Below, one piece after another: positions 8,214-17,106 of a stretch of 64,000 nt of DNA. Within the stretch, counting starts at the first letter, position 1. Each line of letters begins with the position of its first letter. Under the pieces are notes generated by a model that worked only from the letters and a program-made list of their open reading frames with translations, was not told the DNA's origin and made no database searches. The position numbers were made by a program, and so were the translations under genes. The DNA is taken from assembly GCA_902623005.1 (NCBI GenBank), contig CACNSC010000007.1:29496-93495 (forward strand), written 5' to 3'. The stretch comes from an uncultured Coxiella sp. GTDB lineage: Bacteria; Pseudomonadota; Gammaproteobacteria; Coxiellales; Coxiellaceae.

Positions 8214-10105
8214 CTTACAAAATCCTTGGTCTCTAGGGTGGTCTTAAGAGTAATGGCTGCCATTTTTTTCTCAATGGCATTTTTAATGCTTTGAGGGTCC
8301 AGTCCGCAATCTATTCTTTGTTGTTTATCACTGCCATGCATGATGGGTTTATCAGGTAACCCTAACTGCAGTAGATGTTTGTTGATGTGATGCTGTTGCA
8401 GTAACTCGGCTACGGCACTGCCGGCGCCGCCTTGAATGACATTCTCCTCAATGGTTACTAGTAATTGATGCGACGACGCGATGGAAAGTATGCAGGTCTC
8501 GTCGAGTGGTTTTATAAAGCGCATGTTGATCACAGAAGCATCTAAAAGCTCTGCTGCTTCAGTGGCGTGCTTTAATGTACTGCCAAACGCAAGGATTGCA
8601 ACTTGTTTGCCTTGACGCTCAATCACGGCTTTCCCAATTGGAAGAGCTTGCATGGCGTCATTTACAGGAATGCCGGGACCACAGCCCCTGGGGTAGCGCA
8701 CTGCCGCAGGCCCAGGATATTGATAAGCTGTATATAGCATTTGTCGACATTCATTTTCATTGCTTGGCGCCATAATGATAAAATTGGGTAGGCATCGTAA
8801 ATAAGTAATGTCATACGCACCCATGTGTGTTGCGCCATCGCCTCCTACTAATCCTGCACGATCAATTGCAAAAGTAACATCTAGGTTTTGAATGGCAACG
8901 TCATGAATAACTTGATCGTATGCGCGCTGTAAAAATGTCGAGTAGATGGCAACCACGGGTTTTTTACGTTCACAGGCAAAGCCTGCTGCCAGTGTGACGG
9001 CATGCTGCTCTGCAATGCCAACATCAAAGTACCTTTTAGGGTAGGTTTTGCTGAATTTAATCAGATCTGAGCCCTCCCTCATGGCGGGCGTAATACCGAC
9101 TAATTGATCATCCATCTCGGCCATGTCACAAATCCACTGACCAAATATATTGGAGTAAGTGGTTTTCTTAGGTGAAGTTTTCGAAGGGTCAGAGTGAAAC
9201 CCAGGGTTCACAGCATGGTATTTTATCGGTGCTTTTTCAGCATCAGGATAGCCATGGCCTTTTTTGGTAATTAAGTGGATAAGTTTAGGACCTTGAATAT
9301 CTTTTGTGTTTTTCAAGGCGCGCAAGCAGGCATGAACGTTGTTACCGTCAACGGGTCCAAAATAGTGAAATCCCAGCTCTTCAAAAATTGTTCCAGGCTG
9401 TATGATTCCTTTGAGGTGCGTCTCAGTGCGTTTCATGAGCTTTGACAGCGGTGGAATATTCGAGAAAAGTTTTTTACCTGTTTCTCGAAAAGATTGATAG
9501 CTTTGAGCTGAAAGTATGCGACCAAAGTATTGGGTTAATGCGCCAACATTTTCAGAAATTGACATCTCATTATCATTAAGAATTACAGTAAGGTTGCAAT
9601 CCAGCGGGCCAGCATGATTAAGTGCTTCAAACGCCATGCCACCAGTTAGGCCACCATCACCGATGACGGCGACGGTTGTTCGTTGTTTGTTATTAAGTGA
9701 GTCCGCTAAGCTCATGCCTATTCCGGCACTGATTGATGTACTGGAGTGGCCGACACCAAAAACATCATATGGGCTCTCATCCCTAGCGGGAAATGGGGCA
9801 AGTCCCTGGTGTTGTTTGACCGTTTTGAGTTGCTCAGCGCGTCCCGTGAGAATTTTATGAGGGTAAGCTTGATGACCAACATCCCATATAATATTGTCAT
9901 CTGGCGTATTGAGTAAGTAATGCAAGGCGATGGTAATTTCTATGGCGCCAAGGTTTGCGCCAAAGTGACCGCCACATTGATCGAGTGTCTCAACTAAAAA
10001 GTTCCGCAACTCATCAGCTAATTCTGTCAGCTTCGATTCAGGCAGTATTTTGAGATCATCGGGTGATCGAATGCCTGAGAGTAACGGAAATTTTTTGGCA
10101 TTCAT
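8210..10105 (-). CDS. dxs: 1-deoxy-D-xylulose-5-phosphate synthase
   Basis: 631 residues, full length. It condenses pyruvate and glyceraldehyde-3-phosphate with thiamine diphosphate, the first step of the MEP isoprenoid pathway. Seen: GHQAYPHKILTGR with the conserved His, the TPP/Mg loop GDGGLTGGMAFEALNHAG...LNDNEMSIS, the transketolase central domain DVGIAEQHAVTLAAG and the C-terminal domain ending after LGLPDKPIMHGS. It is the last gene of the minus-strand cluster xseB-ispA-dxs, the normal gammaproteobacterial order, and works upstream of ispA here and ispH at 47291. Confidence 0.97.
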   Translation of the reverse strand: MNAKKFPLLSGIRSPDDLKILPESKLTELADELRNFLVETLDQCGGHFGANLGAIEITIALHYLLNTPDDNIIWDVGHQAYPHKILTGRAEQLKTVKQHQGLAPFPARDESPYDVFGVGHSSTSISAGIGMSLADSLNNKQRTTVAVIGDGGLTGGMAFEALNHAGPLDCNLTVILNDNEMSISENVGALTQYFGRILSAQSYQSFRETGKKLFSNIPPLSKLMKRTETHLKGIIQPGTIFEELGFHYFGPVDGNNVHACLRALKNTKDIQGPKLIHLITKKGHGYPDAEKAPIKYHAVNPGFHSDPSKTSPKKTTYSNIFGQWICDMAEMDDQLVGITPAMREGSDLIKFSKTYPKRYFDVGIAEQHAVTLAAGFACERKKPVVAIYSTFLQRAYDQVIHDVAIQNLDVTFAIDRAGLVGGDGATHMGAYDITYLRCLPNFIIMAPSNENECRQMLYTAYQYPGPAAVRYPRGCGPGIPVNDAMQALPIGKAVIERQGKQVAILAFGSTLKHATEAAELLDASVINMRFIKPLDETCILSIASSHQLLVTIEENVIQGGAGSAVAELLQQHHINKHLLQLGLPDKPIMHGSDKQQRIDCGLDPQSIKNAIEKKMAAITLKTTLETKDFVS

Positions 10106-10179
10106 GAGTGTTTCCAGATCAGTATCTTAGTAATAGTCATAATGACGAGTCTATTAAGAGGATGCAAGTTTATCTATAT

Positions 10180-11079
10180 CTATGAGTTGCGCAGATTGAT
10201 GGTATTAATCATCAGTCGAAGTTGTTTCATCTCATAGGGTATAAGGTCTAATTTATTTAGACAGCCTGTGATTAGTTGTTCGATTTTGTGACGCGTTATT
10301 TCCAGTGATGTGAGAGATGGGTAGGTCGCTTTATTTCTTAATTCGTCAGCAAGCGTTTCTTTGCCGAGTATTTCAGTGGTTGATGTGACATCTAATAAAT
10401 CATCCTGGATTTGAAATGCAAGACCCATGTCAATCGCGACATCAGCTAAAATTGATTGGTGGTCGTTCGGTACGTTGTCAACTGCGAGAGTGCCGAGTAA
10501 GAATGCAGCTTGTATTAATGTAGCAGTTTTGAGGGTATGAATTTTTTCAAGGTGCTGGATTGAAGGAGTCTGTTTTTCTGCAGCGAGATCTAATGACTGT
10601 CCACCTATGGTGCCATTGTGTCCTGAGAGTTGAGCAAGCTGCTGGATCATCATCAAGCTGCGTTCAGGTGGCAAAGACTGCTTGGTAAGAACTTCAAAAG
10701 CAAGGCTTTGCAAAGCGTTTCCCGCAAGAATCGCAGTTGCTTCATCAAAGGCTTTATGGCAACTAGGTTTGCCTCGTCTCAAATCATCATCATCCATTGC
10801 GGGAAGGTCGTCATGAATCAGAGAGTAACAATGCATCAACTCAATCGATGCGGCAGGACGATGCAGCATCTCCATAGGGGCACCGAGGTCAACTCCCACA
10901 GCGTAGACTAATGCTGGCCGTAAGCGTTTTCCGGCATCAAGGGCAGCATATCGCATTGCCAGGTGTAAATGATCTGGTTGATTGGGATTGGGCTCAGGTA
11001 AAAGTTTTGCTAAGAATGAATTTACACTTTCTTGGCAGAGGGTCATCCATGATGTGTTTGTACAAGTTGTGTCAGTCAT
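10180..11079 (-). CDS. ispA: Farnesyl/geranyl diphosphate synthase
   Basis: 299 residues from the ATG at 11079, which overlaps the xseB stop (ATGACTGA); an upstream in-frame start at 11142 would overlap xseB by 71 nt and is less likely. Trans-prenyltransferase motifs are present: first aspartate-rich region DDLPAMDDDDLRRGKP and second FQIQDDLLDVTS, with the GK near 265. It makes farnesyl diphosphate for ubiquinone, undecaprenyl and heme O synthesis (CyoE is at 15411). Operon with xseB and dxs. Confidence 0.95.
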   Translation of the reverse strand: MTDTTCTNTSWMTLCQESVNSFLAKLLPEPNPNQPDHLHLAMRYAALDAGKRLRPALVYAVGVDLGAPMEMLHRPAASIELMHCYSLIHDDLPAMDDDDLRRGKPSCHKAFDEATAILAGNALQSLAFEVLTKQSLPPERSLMMIQQLAQLSGHNGTIGGQSLDLAAEKQTPSIQHLEKIHTLKTATLIQAAFLLGTLAVDNVPNDHQSILADVAIDMGLAFQIQDDLLDVTSTTEILGKETLADELRNKATYPSLTSLEITRHKIEQLITGCLNKLDLIPYEMKQLRLMINTINLRNS

Positions 11080-11302
11080 TGTTAATTTTGTTGTTAAGTT
11101 GTGAGTCTTCAACCATTCGAATAGTTTGTTGTGCTTGATCAAGGGCTTGTTGACATTGACGAATCAGTTTAACCCCTTTTTCATAGCCTTGCAGCGACTC
11201 TGTCAATGATAAGTTGCCATTCTCAAGCTGATGAATAGTACCGGTGAGTTCTTCAATAGAGTGTTCGAAGCTAACTGTTTGAGATGAATCGTCTTTTTTC
11301 AT
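11072..11302 (-). CDS. xseB: Exodeoxyribonuclease VII small subunit
   Basis: 76 residues from the ATG at 11302, with GGGG 7 nt before; a TTG four codons earlier is the alternative. The family signature is visible: SFEHSIEELTGTIHQLENGNLSL, followed by GYEKGVKLIRQCQQALDQAQQ, a two-helix coiled coil. It assembles with XseA into the nuclease that trims single-stranded DNA. xseA is not in the window. First gene of xseB-ispA-dxs. Confidence 0.95.
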   Translation of the reverse strand: MKKDDSSQTVSFEHSIEELTGTIHQLENGNLSLTESLQGYEKGVKLIRQCQQALDQAQQTIRMVEDSQLNNKINND

Positions 11303-11359
11303 TGTATTCCCCAAGAAACTTGGTTGTATGTTAAATACTTCAATCTCGCAAGTAAACCT

Positions 11360-12451
11360 TTATGCAATGAGACTTCCATCTTCTGATTTCATTTTTGATG
11401 GGTGATCTTCGATAACAGTTTCTATCAGTTTGATGGTTTGTTTAAGTCCGTCAGGCGGCAGCGAATTTGAGCCAGTTGTTTGCGGTGCCATGTTGTAATG
11501 CAGCGCCTGAGTAGACAATAATTTTTCAGAAATTTGACTGATGTTATTAAAGTAATTCGCAAATTGCTTAGCAGTGAGTTGTTGAGCACGTTGATTCTGA
11601 GGTTTGATAATTGTTGTTGGTAGCCCAATGTAAGCTGCTTCGTTGAGCAGTTGGCTACCAGGCGTGCAAATCAATGCGTCAGCGGTTAATAAGTCGGTTA
11701 TGAACTCACGATGACTGGTAGCATTTTGACAGAGGTTTTTTCTGCGATTGAAGGGTGTATTTCCGTAAAAAGACAATGATAATCCTTGGTCTTTTGTGAA
11801 TCGCGTTATCTCAGAGTAATCGATTTTAAGTGCTTGATTGAAGTAGACAACGACATGGGTGCCTTGTGGTTGCCAGTGTGAGTCTGTGATGTAGCCAGGA
11901 AGAATAGGGTTTACGCGATGAATGTTGAGCGGTGAATTTGGGGCTTTAAATGGTGTTGCATATATAGATAGATCTGACTGGGTGGAGCTAAAGTCAATCA
12001 AAGTTTGCAGTAGTTTGAGTTGAATCCTGTCGCGTTTTCCAGTCAATGATGATTGCTCTATGATTGGATTGTGGAAAGAGATATTGATTAGAGGGATGCC
12101 ATTTTTGTTTGCGATGATGCTGCTTAAAAAATCATCGTCGGAAATAATAATATCAGGAGATTGCTGTAAGATAAGTTCGTTTAAAAACCGTTTGTGTTGC
12201 GAGAAATACGGCAGGTATTTTGTGTAAAGGTTTTTGCAGTATCCTCTCATCGTGTTAGCAAAAAATGGTGGCTCTTGAGTGGAGTAGTTTACTAGGTTAT
12301 TTGCGAAGTTCTGCTTTAAAAATGTTTTTGCAAGTCCATGTGAGATGATCTTTACCTGATGCCCATTGGCTTGTAGTGCCTGAATAACCGGTATGCTGCG
12401 GGCTGCGTGGCCTAGTCCCAAGCCATTGATGGAGTAGGTTATGTTCATCAT
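11360..12451 (-). CDS. GT-B type glycosyltransferase-like protein (MurG/UGT-like)
   Basis: 363 residues from the ATG at 12451 (AAGGACGA ribosome site). The N terminus GLGLGHAARSIPVIQALQ is the phosphate-binding glycine loop of MurG-like GT-B enzymes. A C-terminal donor-site-like segment, LLTADALICTPGSQLLNEAAYIG-LPTTIIKP, parallels the MurG/GT28 pattern. It resembles the poorly characterised TIGR00661 group of predicted glycosyltransferases. No membrane segment. No LPS or capsule genes adjoin it, so donor and acceptor are unknown. It lies 45 nt upstream of xseB on the same strand and could share its transcript. Confidence 0.7.
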   Translation of the reverse strand: MMNITYSINGLGLGHAARSIPVIQALQANGHQVKIISHGLAKTFLKQNFANNLVNYSTQEPPFFANTMRGYCKNLYTKYLPYFSQHKRFLNELILQQSPDIIISDDDFLSSIIANKNGIPLINISFHNPIIEQSSLTGKRDRIQLKLLQTLIDFSSTQSDLSIYATPFKAPNSPLNIHRVNPILPGYITDSHWQPQGTHVVVYFNQALKIDYSEITRFTKDQGLSLSFYGNTPFNRRKNLCQNATSHREFITDLLTADALICTPGSQLLNEAAYIGLPTTIIKPQNQRAQQLTAKQFANYFNNISQISEKLLSTQALHYNMAPQTTGSNSLPPDGLKQTIKLIETVIEDHPSKMKSEDGSLIA

Positions 12452-12541
12452 TCGTCCTTAAATGAATTTTAATCCTATAGTGTTGATTATTAACGTTTTT
12501 TTATGAGAATTCAATTAGAATTTTGAATTGACAAGTGGAAA

Positions 12542-12952
12542 TGGAGGCGGCGGGAATCGAACCCGCGTCCGCTGGTGATCTGCCCTCAGCTCTACATGTT
12601 TAGCCCAATCTATTATTTAACGATGGATTACCCGATCGGCAGGAATAAGTCCAACGCGAGCCCTGAGTTTTGACTAGTTCCCTATGGGCCATAGAGGCTA
12701 GCGAGCTTATATGCTATGACTACTCGAATCCCTGCCTATAAGCAAGCCGGGTGAGTAGGCTATGCCGTGTTTTTAAGACGGCAGATTCAGACTTTGTTAT
12801 GCAGCAACAGCCACAGGTGCAAAGTTAGAATCATTAGCAGCTAGTTTCTTGTTTCCAGCTATTAAAGTTACAACATTGGGTTTTACGAGATTTGTTGTCT
12901 ACTCGACATGCACTTTAGGTTTAGCAACCCTCGTCGAAGCCAGGTCGCCCCC
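12542..12952 (-). ncRNA. ssrA: tmRNA (SsrA)
   Basis: 411 nt on the minus strand. The 5' acceptor strand GGGGGCG pairs with CGCCTCC at the 3' end, and the T arm GGTTCGATTCC is intact. The resume codon follows TAGCT and the tag reads ANDSNFAPVAVAA before TAA (around 12796-12840). It rescues stalled ribosomes with SmpB, encoded next. Unusually, the 3' discriminator A is followed by TTTCC in the genome rather than CCA, so CCA must be added by tRNA nucleotidyltransferase; all five tRNA genes in this window do encode CCA. Confidence 0.97.
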
Positions 12953-12960
12953 CTTATAAC

Positions 12961-12988
12961 ATTATAACCCTAGATGGCGAATTTTCAA
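12961..12988 (-). promoter_or_regulatory. Sigma-70 promoter of ssrA
   Basis: On the minus strand TTGAAA (12988-12983), a 16-nt spacer and a perfect TATAAT (12966-12961), with the first G of the RNA 7 nt further on at 12953. Geometry is that of a strong stable-RNA promoter. Confidence 0.75.
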
Positions 12989-13014
12989 GCCAGCATGATC
13001 TAACTGATTGATTT

Positions 13015-13488
13015 CTATTGCTTAAAATTTCGCTCTTGTTGGCGCTGCCAATCCTTTTCTTTGGCTGAGTGTCTTTTATCGTGGAGTTTTTTACCTTTAG
13101 CAATGGCTATGGTCGCTTTAATATGGTCACGGCTCCAATGCAAATCTAGAGGTACGATGGCATAACCTTGGCGGTCTTTTGCCTTCTGTAACTTGCTGAT
13201 TTCACGACGATTAAGTAGAAGTTTTCGCGTTCTGGTGGGGTCAGGATCGATATGAGAAGAAGCACTGACCAATGGTGATATGTGGGCGCCTAGCAGCCAA
13301 GCTTCACCATCTTTGAGAAGTACATAACTTTCTTTTAGTTGCGTGCGGCCAGCTCTGATGCTTTTGACCTCCCACCCTTCTAAAACCAAGCCAGCCTCAA
13401 ATTTGGTTTCGATAAAGTAGTCATGAAATGCCTTTTTGTTACGTGCAATATCGCGACTTGGAGTGCTTTTTTGAGTTTGATTGTTCAT
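13015..13488 (-). CDS. smpB: SsrA-binding protein SmpB
   Basis: 157 residues from the ATG at 13488; an in-frame ATG at 13515 gives nine more residues and is not excluded. The family pattern is complete: [32 protein letters not shown], then the segment [11 protein letters not shown] and the basic C-terminal tail [21 protein letters not shown] that enters the mRNA channel. It delivers tmRNA to stalled ribosomes. Sits directly upstream of ssrA on the same strand, as in many gammaproteobacteria, and divergent from ratA. Confidence 0.97.
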   Translation of the reverse strand: MNNQTQKSTPSRDIARNKKAFHDYFIETKFEAGLVLEGWEVKSIRAGRTQLKESYVLLKDGEAWLLGAHISPLVSASSHIDPDPTRTRKLLLNRREISKLQKAKDRQGYAIVPLDLHWSRDHIKATIAIAKGKKLHDKRHSAKEKDWQRQQERNFKQ

Positions 13489-13540
13489 GATTGGGGGTAT
13501 AATATCAGCGTGCATGGGTTTTTTCGAGGATAGATTGATT

Positions 13541-13972
13541 ATGGCTAGAATTCAAAGAGAGCTGATGGTGCCGCATTCGGCTGCTCAAATGTACAGTTTA
13601 GTCAATGATGTTGAGCGTTATTCTGACTTTTTGCCCTGGTGTGTCTCAAGTCGTATTTTACATCGAGATACTTCTTCGGTTTCAGCGAGTCTATCCTTTG
13701 CAAAAGGTAGTATGCAAAAATCTTTTTCGACAAAAAATACACTAATGCCTCCTGGTCAGATACACATGACGCTATTGGAAGGGCCGTTTAAACACTTATC
13801 TGGAATGTGGACATTTCACGAAACAGCCCGTGAGCAATGCCGTGTTGCTTTAGATTTGGAGTTTGAGTTTTCTAATCGTGTTCTAGCCATGATGTTTGGC
13901 CCCATGTTTCACAAGATTGCACAGACCATGGTGGTCTCTTTTAGTAATCAGGCCAATCAGGTGTATGCATGA
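13541..13972 (+). CDS. ratA: RatA/COQ10-like START-domain protein
   Basis: 143 residues from the ATG at 13541 (GAGGA upstream). The SRPBCC fold signature is present: [25 protein letters not shown] and the later [12 protein letters not shown] and FEFSNRV segments. Homologs are E. coli RatA (YfjG), reported to affect ribosome assembly, and COQ10, which binds ubiquinone. Either role is possible. Order smpB/ratA-rnfH-bamE is conserved in gammaproteobacteria. A TATAAT at 13498-13503 is a likely -10 for this gene, but no good -35 is seen. Confidence 0.9.
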   Translation: MARIQRELMVPHSAAQMYSLVNDVERYSDFLPWCVSSRILHRDTSSVSASLSFAKGSMQKSFSTKNTLMPPGQIHMTLLEGPFKHLSGMWTFHETAREQCRVALDLEFEFSNRVLAMMFGPMFHKIAQTMVVSFSNQANQVYA

Positions 13973-14247
13973 CATGCACTGTAACTGTGGCTTATGGGTC
14001 ACGTACTCAACAGATTGAGATAGATTGTCAGATTGAGGCTGATCAGACTGTGTTGCAGGCGATAGAAAGATCTGGGGTTCTTGAGCGCTTTCCGGAGATT
14101 GACATCTCTCAGCAATCAGTTGGAATTAACAGTCGATTGGTAAATCTATCGAGTAAGGTTCAGCCAAATGATCGCATCGAAATCTATCGCCCACTCACGC
14201 TTGAACCGATGCAAGCTCGGCGATTGCGAGCGGAAAAAAATCGCTGA
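13969..14247 (+). CDS. rnfH: RnfH family ubiquitin-fold protein
   Basis: 92 residues, overlapping ratA by ATGA. The family features are the N-terminal VTVAYGSRTQQIEIDC, DQTVLQAIERSGVLERFPEID and the end DRIEIYRPLTLEPMQARRLRAEK. Beta-grasp fold; biochemical role not established. Ends 2 nt from the convergent bamE stop. Confidence 0.93.
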   Translation: MTCTVTVAYGSRTQQIEIDCQIEADQTVLQAIERSGVLERFPEIDISQQSVGINSRLVNLSSKVQPNDRIEIYRPLTLEPMQARRLRAEKNR

Positions 14248-14249
14248 AA

Positions 14250-14561
14250 CTATGCCGTTTCGATTCGAGTGACGTAGTTATTCTTTGTGGTGATGATCAA
14301 TTTCTTCTTGAGGATAGCGTTACTGTTTTGGGCTTGATAGGTGTAAACGTATAGAAGCTGATCGTTATAAATATTAATAAGTAAAGGTGTGCCTAGTTTA
14401 GCTACCACTGCGTTGGCCGACATTCCAGTTTTAATGGCGTTGATGTTTTGTTCGTTAAGAACATTGCCTTGTTGCACGGGTGGTTGATATGGTTTGATGC
14501 AACCCTCGAGGCAGATTGAAATCAACACGAATAGAGATAGAAGTTTGATGTTTTTGAGCAT
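14250..14561 (-). CDS. bamE: Outer-membrane assembly lipoprotein BamE (SmpA/OmlA)
   Basis: 103 residues. Lipoprotein signal peptide with lipobox LEGC (Cys21), then the SmpA/OmlA domain: GNVLNEQNINAIKTGMSANAVVAKLGTP...LYVYTYQ. BamE is a small subunit of the BAM complex that inserts beta-barrel proteins into the outer membrane. Divergent from fur, a conserved gammaproteobacterial arrangement. Confidence 0.93.
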   Translation of the reverse strand: MLKNIKLLSLFVLISICLEGCIKPYQPPVQQGNVLNEQNINAIKTGMSANAVVAKLGTPLLINIYNDQLLYVYTYQAQNSNAILKKKLIITTKNNYVTRIETA

Positions 14562-14626
14562 GTGTAATGTCGCTGATTTAAGAAAAAAAGTTCGCTGATA
14601 TTAACTGATTTAAATGGGAGAGTCAC

Positions 14627-15052
14627 TTGAAAGATGAGCAGCTGAGACAGCTTGGTTTAAAGGTAACCAATCAGCGTTTGAAAGTATTGCAGCTTTTGAG
14701 CGAGCCCAACATTGGTCATGTCAGTGCTGAGGATATTTACGACCGTTTGAAGCGGCAGGGTGATGATATCGGTTTAGCGACTGTGTACCGTGTCTTGGGT
14801 CAATTCGAGCAGGCAGGCTTAGTGATTCGCCACAGTTTTGAGGATGATCGTTCGGTGTTCGAGCTTGATGATGGTGAGCATCACGATCATATGGTTTGCG
14901 TGCGTTGTCAAAGTGTCATTGAATTTGTTGATCCAGTGATTGAGCAGCGTCAAAAGGAAATTGCAGCACGCTATCACTATAAAATGGAAGATCATGATCT
15001 AATCATTTATGGCGTGTGTCCGGCATGCCAGCGTGCCCCTTCTGACGCTTAA
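14627..15052 (+). CDS. fur: Ferric uptake regulator Fur
   Basis: 141 residues from a TTG with GGGAGAG 5-8 nt upstream; no ATG is available in frame. Winged helix: LKVTNQRLKVLQLL...HVSAEDIYDRL...GLATVYRVLGQFEQAGLV. Metal sites: EHHDHMVCVRC (first CxxC and the His cluster) and CPAC near the end, the structural zinc site. Represses iron uptake genes when Fe2+ is available. No convincing Fur box was seen in its own short upstream region. Confidence 0.96.
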   Translation: MKDEQLRQLGLKVTNQRLKVLQLLSEPNIGHVSAEDIYDRLKRQGDDIGLATVYRVLGQFEQAGLVIRHSFEDDRSVFELDDGEHHDHMVCVRCQSVIEFVDPVIEQRQKEIAARYHYKMEDHDLIIYGVCPACQRAPSDA

Positions 15053-15410
15053 TAATTACTGTGATTCGTTGAAAAAATACATTTCTATTGTTTGTTGGAG
15101 AATGGCTCTCAACCTAGGCTGAGATGAGTTTCTGATGAAAGAATGTTGCTGTGTGCAAATAGAGACATGCATTGAGCTGAGAAATGGGTCGGTGTATTAG
15201 AGTTCCAGGCAACTTATCAAATTATTAAGTGGCTAAAAGCTGCCTTAATGTTATTGACGCTGATTATATATCTGTATAGCATGCCTTCAAGTTAAACTTG
15301 AGCACAGAACGACCAATTTTTTTGAGGGTATTTGTTCAGCAATGGCTGTTACGAACTGCTGTCTTAAGTGTAAGTCATTATTCTAGCTCTCTTAATCCAT
15401 AGGGTATCAA
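15053..15410. other. 358-bp intergenic region with a 15-bp palindrome upstream of cyoE
   Basis: No gene seen. At 15287-15301 lies TCAAGTT-A-AACTTGA, a perfect inverted repeat with 7-bp arms. A weak promoter-like pair TTGACG (15254) and TATAGC (15275) is just upstream with a short 15-nt spacer, so the palindrome could be an operator near the transcription start of cyoE. The regulator is unknown. Confidence 0.35.
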
Positions 15411-16253
15411 ATGCGTTATATCTCTCTGGTCAAGCCAGGGATCCTAATGGGTAACAGCGTTACTTTATTAGGTGGCTTTTTTCTAGCAATGCACGGACAG
15501 CAGTTTCAGTGGTCTTCCTTATTTTGGGCTTGGTTAGCAATGTCCATGGTGATTGCCTCCGGCTGTATTCTTAATAACTTTATTGATCGTGATATTGATG
15601 CCTTGATGGAAAGAACTCAAACGCGCCCATCGGTGACAGGTGATGTGTCATTGGCATCTGGGTGTTGCTTAGCGACCGTCTTGCTTTGCTTGGGTTTAGT
15701 CATCATGTGGTGCATGGTTAATGTGGTAGCTTGTTATGCGGCATCGTTAGGTTGGTTTGTTTACGTGGTACTTTACAGTTTGTGGTTTAAAAGACGCTCG
15801 CTCTGGGGTACTGCGATTGGTGGTGTCGCCGGAGCTATGCCGCCAGTTGTGGGTTGTCTAGCAATCTATAATCAGCTTAACTGGCAGGTGTTTGTTTGGT
15901 TTGCGCTCCTCTTCTGTTGGCAGATCCCTCATTCGTATGCCATTGCTTTGTACCGTGACAAAGACTATCGAGCAGCCAACATCCCAGTATTAACCTGGCG
16001 CTGCTCTCGCTGGGTTACTCAGCTGTGCATGCTTGCTCTCACGGCTATGTTTAGTGTGTTCGTTATATCGCCTTATGTTCTAGGTTGGTTGAATCTTACT
16101 TATGGCTTTATCGCTATCGCCGCCAGTGTGTTGTGGTTAACCTATGCTTTATTAGGTTTTTGGTCTCATGATTTAGTTTCATGGGGGCGCCGTATGTTTA
16201 TTATTTCATTGATTATCATCAATGCGACCGTGATAGGGATGTTGCTTGGCTAA
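15411..16253 (+). CDS. cyoE: Protoheme IX farnesyltransferase (heme O synthase)
   Basis: 280 residues, polytopic (about eight membrane segments), UbiA superfamily. First aspartate motif NNFIDRDIDALMERTQTRP is intact and the second polar loop YRDKDYRAANIPV is present. It transfers farnesyl to heme b to make heme O for heme-copper oxidases. RBS AGGG 8 nt before ATG. It stands alone, away from oxidase subunits. Confidence 0.93.
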   Translation: MRYISLVKPGILMGNSVTLLGGFFLAMHGQQFQWSSLFWAWLAMSMVIASGCILNNFIDRDIDALMERTQTRPSVTGDVSLASGCCLATVLLCLGLVIMWCMVNVVACYAASLGWFVYVVLYSLWFKRRSLWGTAIGGVAGAMPPVVGCLAIYNQLNWQVFVWFALLFCWQIPHSYAIALYRDKDYRAANIPVLTWRCSRWVTQLCMLALTAMFSVFVISPYVLGWLNLTYGFIAIAASVLWLTYALLGFWSHDLVSWGRRMFIISLIIINATVIGMLLG

Positions 16254-16354
16254 GCGCATTATTCTTTTGCGGCTGAGATAGTGTCTCGTTGAGTATATAA
16301 ATTGAACTAATCGTTGAAAAATCTCGTAAATACCGCATGATACAAGGGCTTTGC

Positions 16355-16384
16355 TTGACAAGTTCTTTTTTTGCTTGGTATAAA
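16355..16384 (+). promoter_or_regulatory. Sigma-70 promoter of hup
   Basis: TTGACA at 16355-16360, 18-nt spacer, TATAAA at 16379-16384; expected start about 40 nt before the hup ATG. Confidence 0.75.
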
Positions 16385-16434
16385 CAACGCTTTTACACGG
16401 ACGATAATTCGGTCTAACACCTAGGGGATATTTT

Positions 16435-16731
16435 ATGAATATGAATAAACAAGATTTAATCGATACTATGGCTGCAGAGGCGGGTATTACAAAAACAGCA
16501 GCTGAAACTGCATTAAACGCATTCACAAATTCAGTCACAAATTGCCTACGTGAAGGTGGCAGTGTCGCCGTGATGGGTTTTGGGAAGTGGGAATCGGGTC
16601 ATCGTCCAGCTCGCACAGGTAGAAATCCTCAAACAGGTGCTGCAATTGAAATTGCTGCGTCAAATGTTGCTAAATTCAAAGCTGGTAAGGCACTAAAAGA
16701 CGCCCTAAACGAAGCTGCTGTAACAGCGTAA
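16435..16731 (+). CDS. hup: DNA-binding protein HU
   Basis: 98 residues (ATG at 16435, or 16441 two codons later); AGGGGA upstream. The HU signature GFGKWESGHRPARTGRNPQTG is complete, with the N-terminal NKQDLIDTMAAEAGITKTAAE helices. Bends and compacts DNA. Precedes ppiD as hupB does in gammaproteobacteria. Confidence 0.96.
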   Translation: MNMNKQDLIDTMAAEAGITKTAAETALNAFTNSVTNCLREGGSVAVMGFGKWESGHRPARTGRNPQTGAAIEIAASNVAKFKAGKALKDALNEAAVTA

Positions 16732-16772
16732 TTTTTTTATTGATAATCGAAACGTTTTCGTTTATCTTCTTC

Positions 16773-16820
16773 GCCTCTGTTGTCATCGATTTTTAATTCG
16801 GAGTCATCAGAGGCTTTTTT
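16773..16820 (+). terminator. Intrinsic terminator after hup
   Basis: GCCTCTG (16773-16779) pairs with CAGAGGC (16808-16814) across a long loop, followed by TTTTTT. It ends 3 nt before tRNA-Val, so some read-through into the tRNAs is possible. Confidence 0.6.
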
Positions 16821-16823
16821 ATT

Positions 16824-16899
16824 GGGTGCTTAGCTCAGTTGGTAGAGCGTCGCCCTTACAAGGCGAATGTCGGGGGTTCAAATCCCTCAGCACCCACCA
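16824..16899 (+). tRNA. tRNA-Val (TAC)
   Basis: 76 nt. Acceptor GGGTGCT/AGCACCC, anticodon loop CTTACAA, T loop GGTTCAAATCC, encoded CCA. Confidence 0.97.
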
Positions 16900-16916
16900 T
16901 AGATAATGAATGTCGC

Positions 16917-16993
16917 GGAGTGGTAGTTCAGTTGGTTAGAATACCGGCCTGTCACGCCGGGGGTCGCGGGTTCGAATCCCGTCCACTCCGCCA
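16917..16993 (+). tRNA. tRNA-Asp (GTC)
   Basis: 77 nt. Acceptor GGAGTGG/CCACTCC, anticodon loop CTGTCAC, G73 discriminator, encoded CCA. Seventeen nt after tRNA-Val, likely co-transcribed. Confidence 0.97.
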
Positions 16994-17106
16994 TGTTTAT
17001 TAAAGTCATAAATTCTTTCTTGCAATCGCTGAAATAATTCTCGCTAGAATTTGTTATCTTTCGTTGCTATCATCCTTTCACTTCAAACGCATAGGGATAG
17101 ATAAGC

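Noticed and set aside
12542..12600. tRNA-like 3' half that could be called a tRNA
   Set aside because: It is the tRNA-like domain of tmRNA; the partner 5' half is at 12930-12952.
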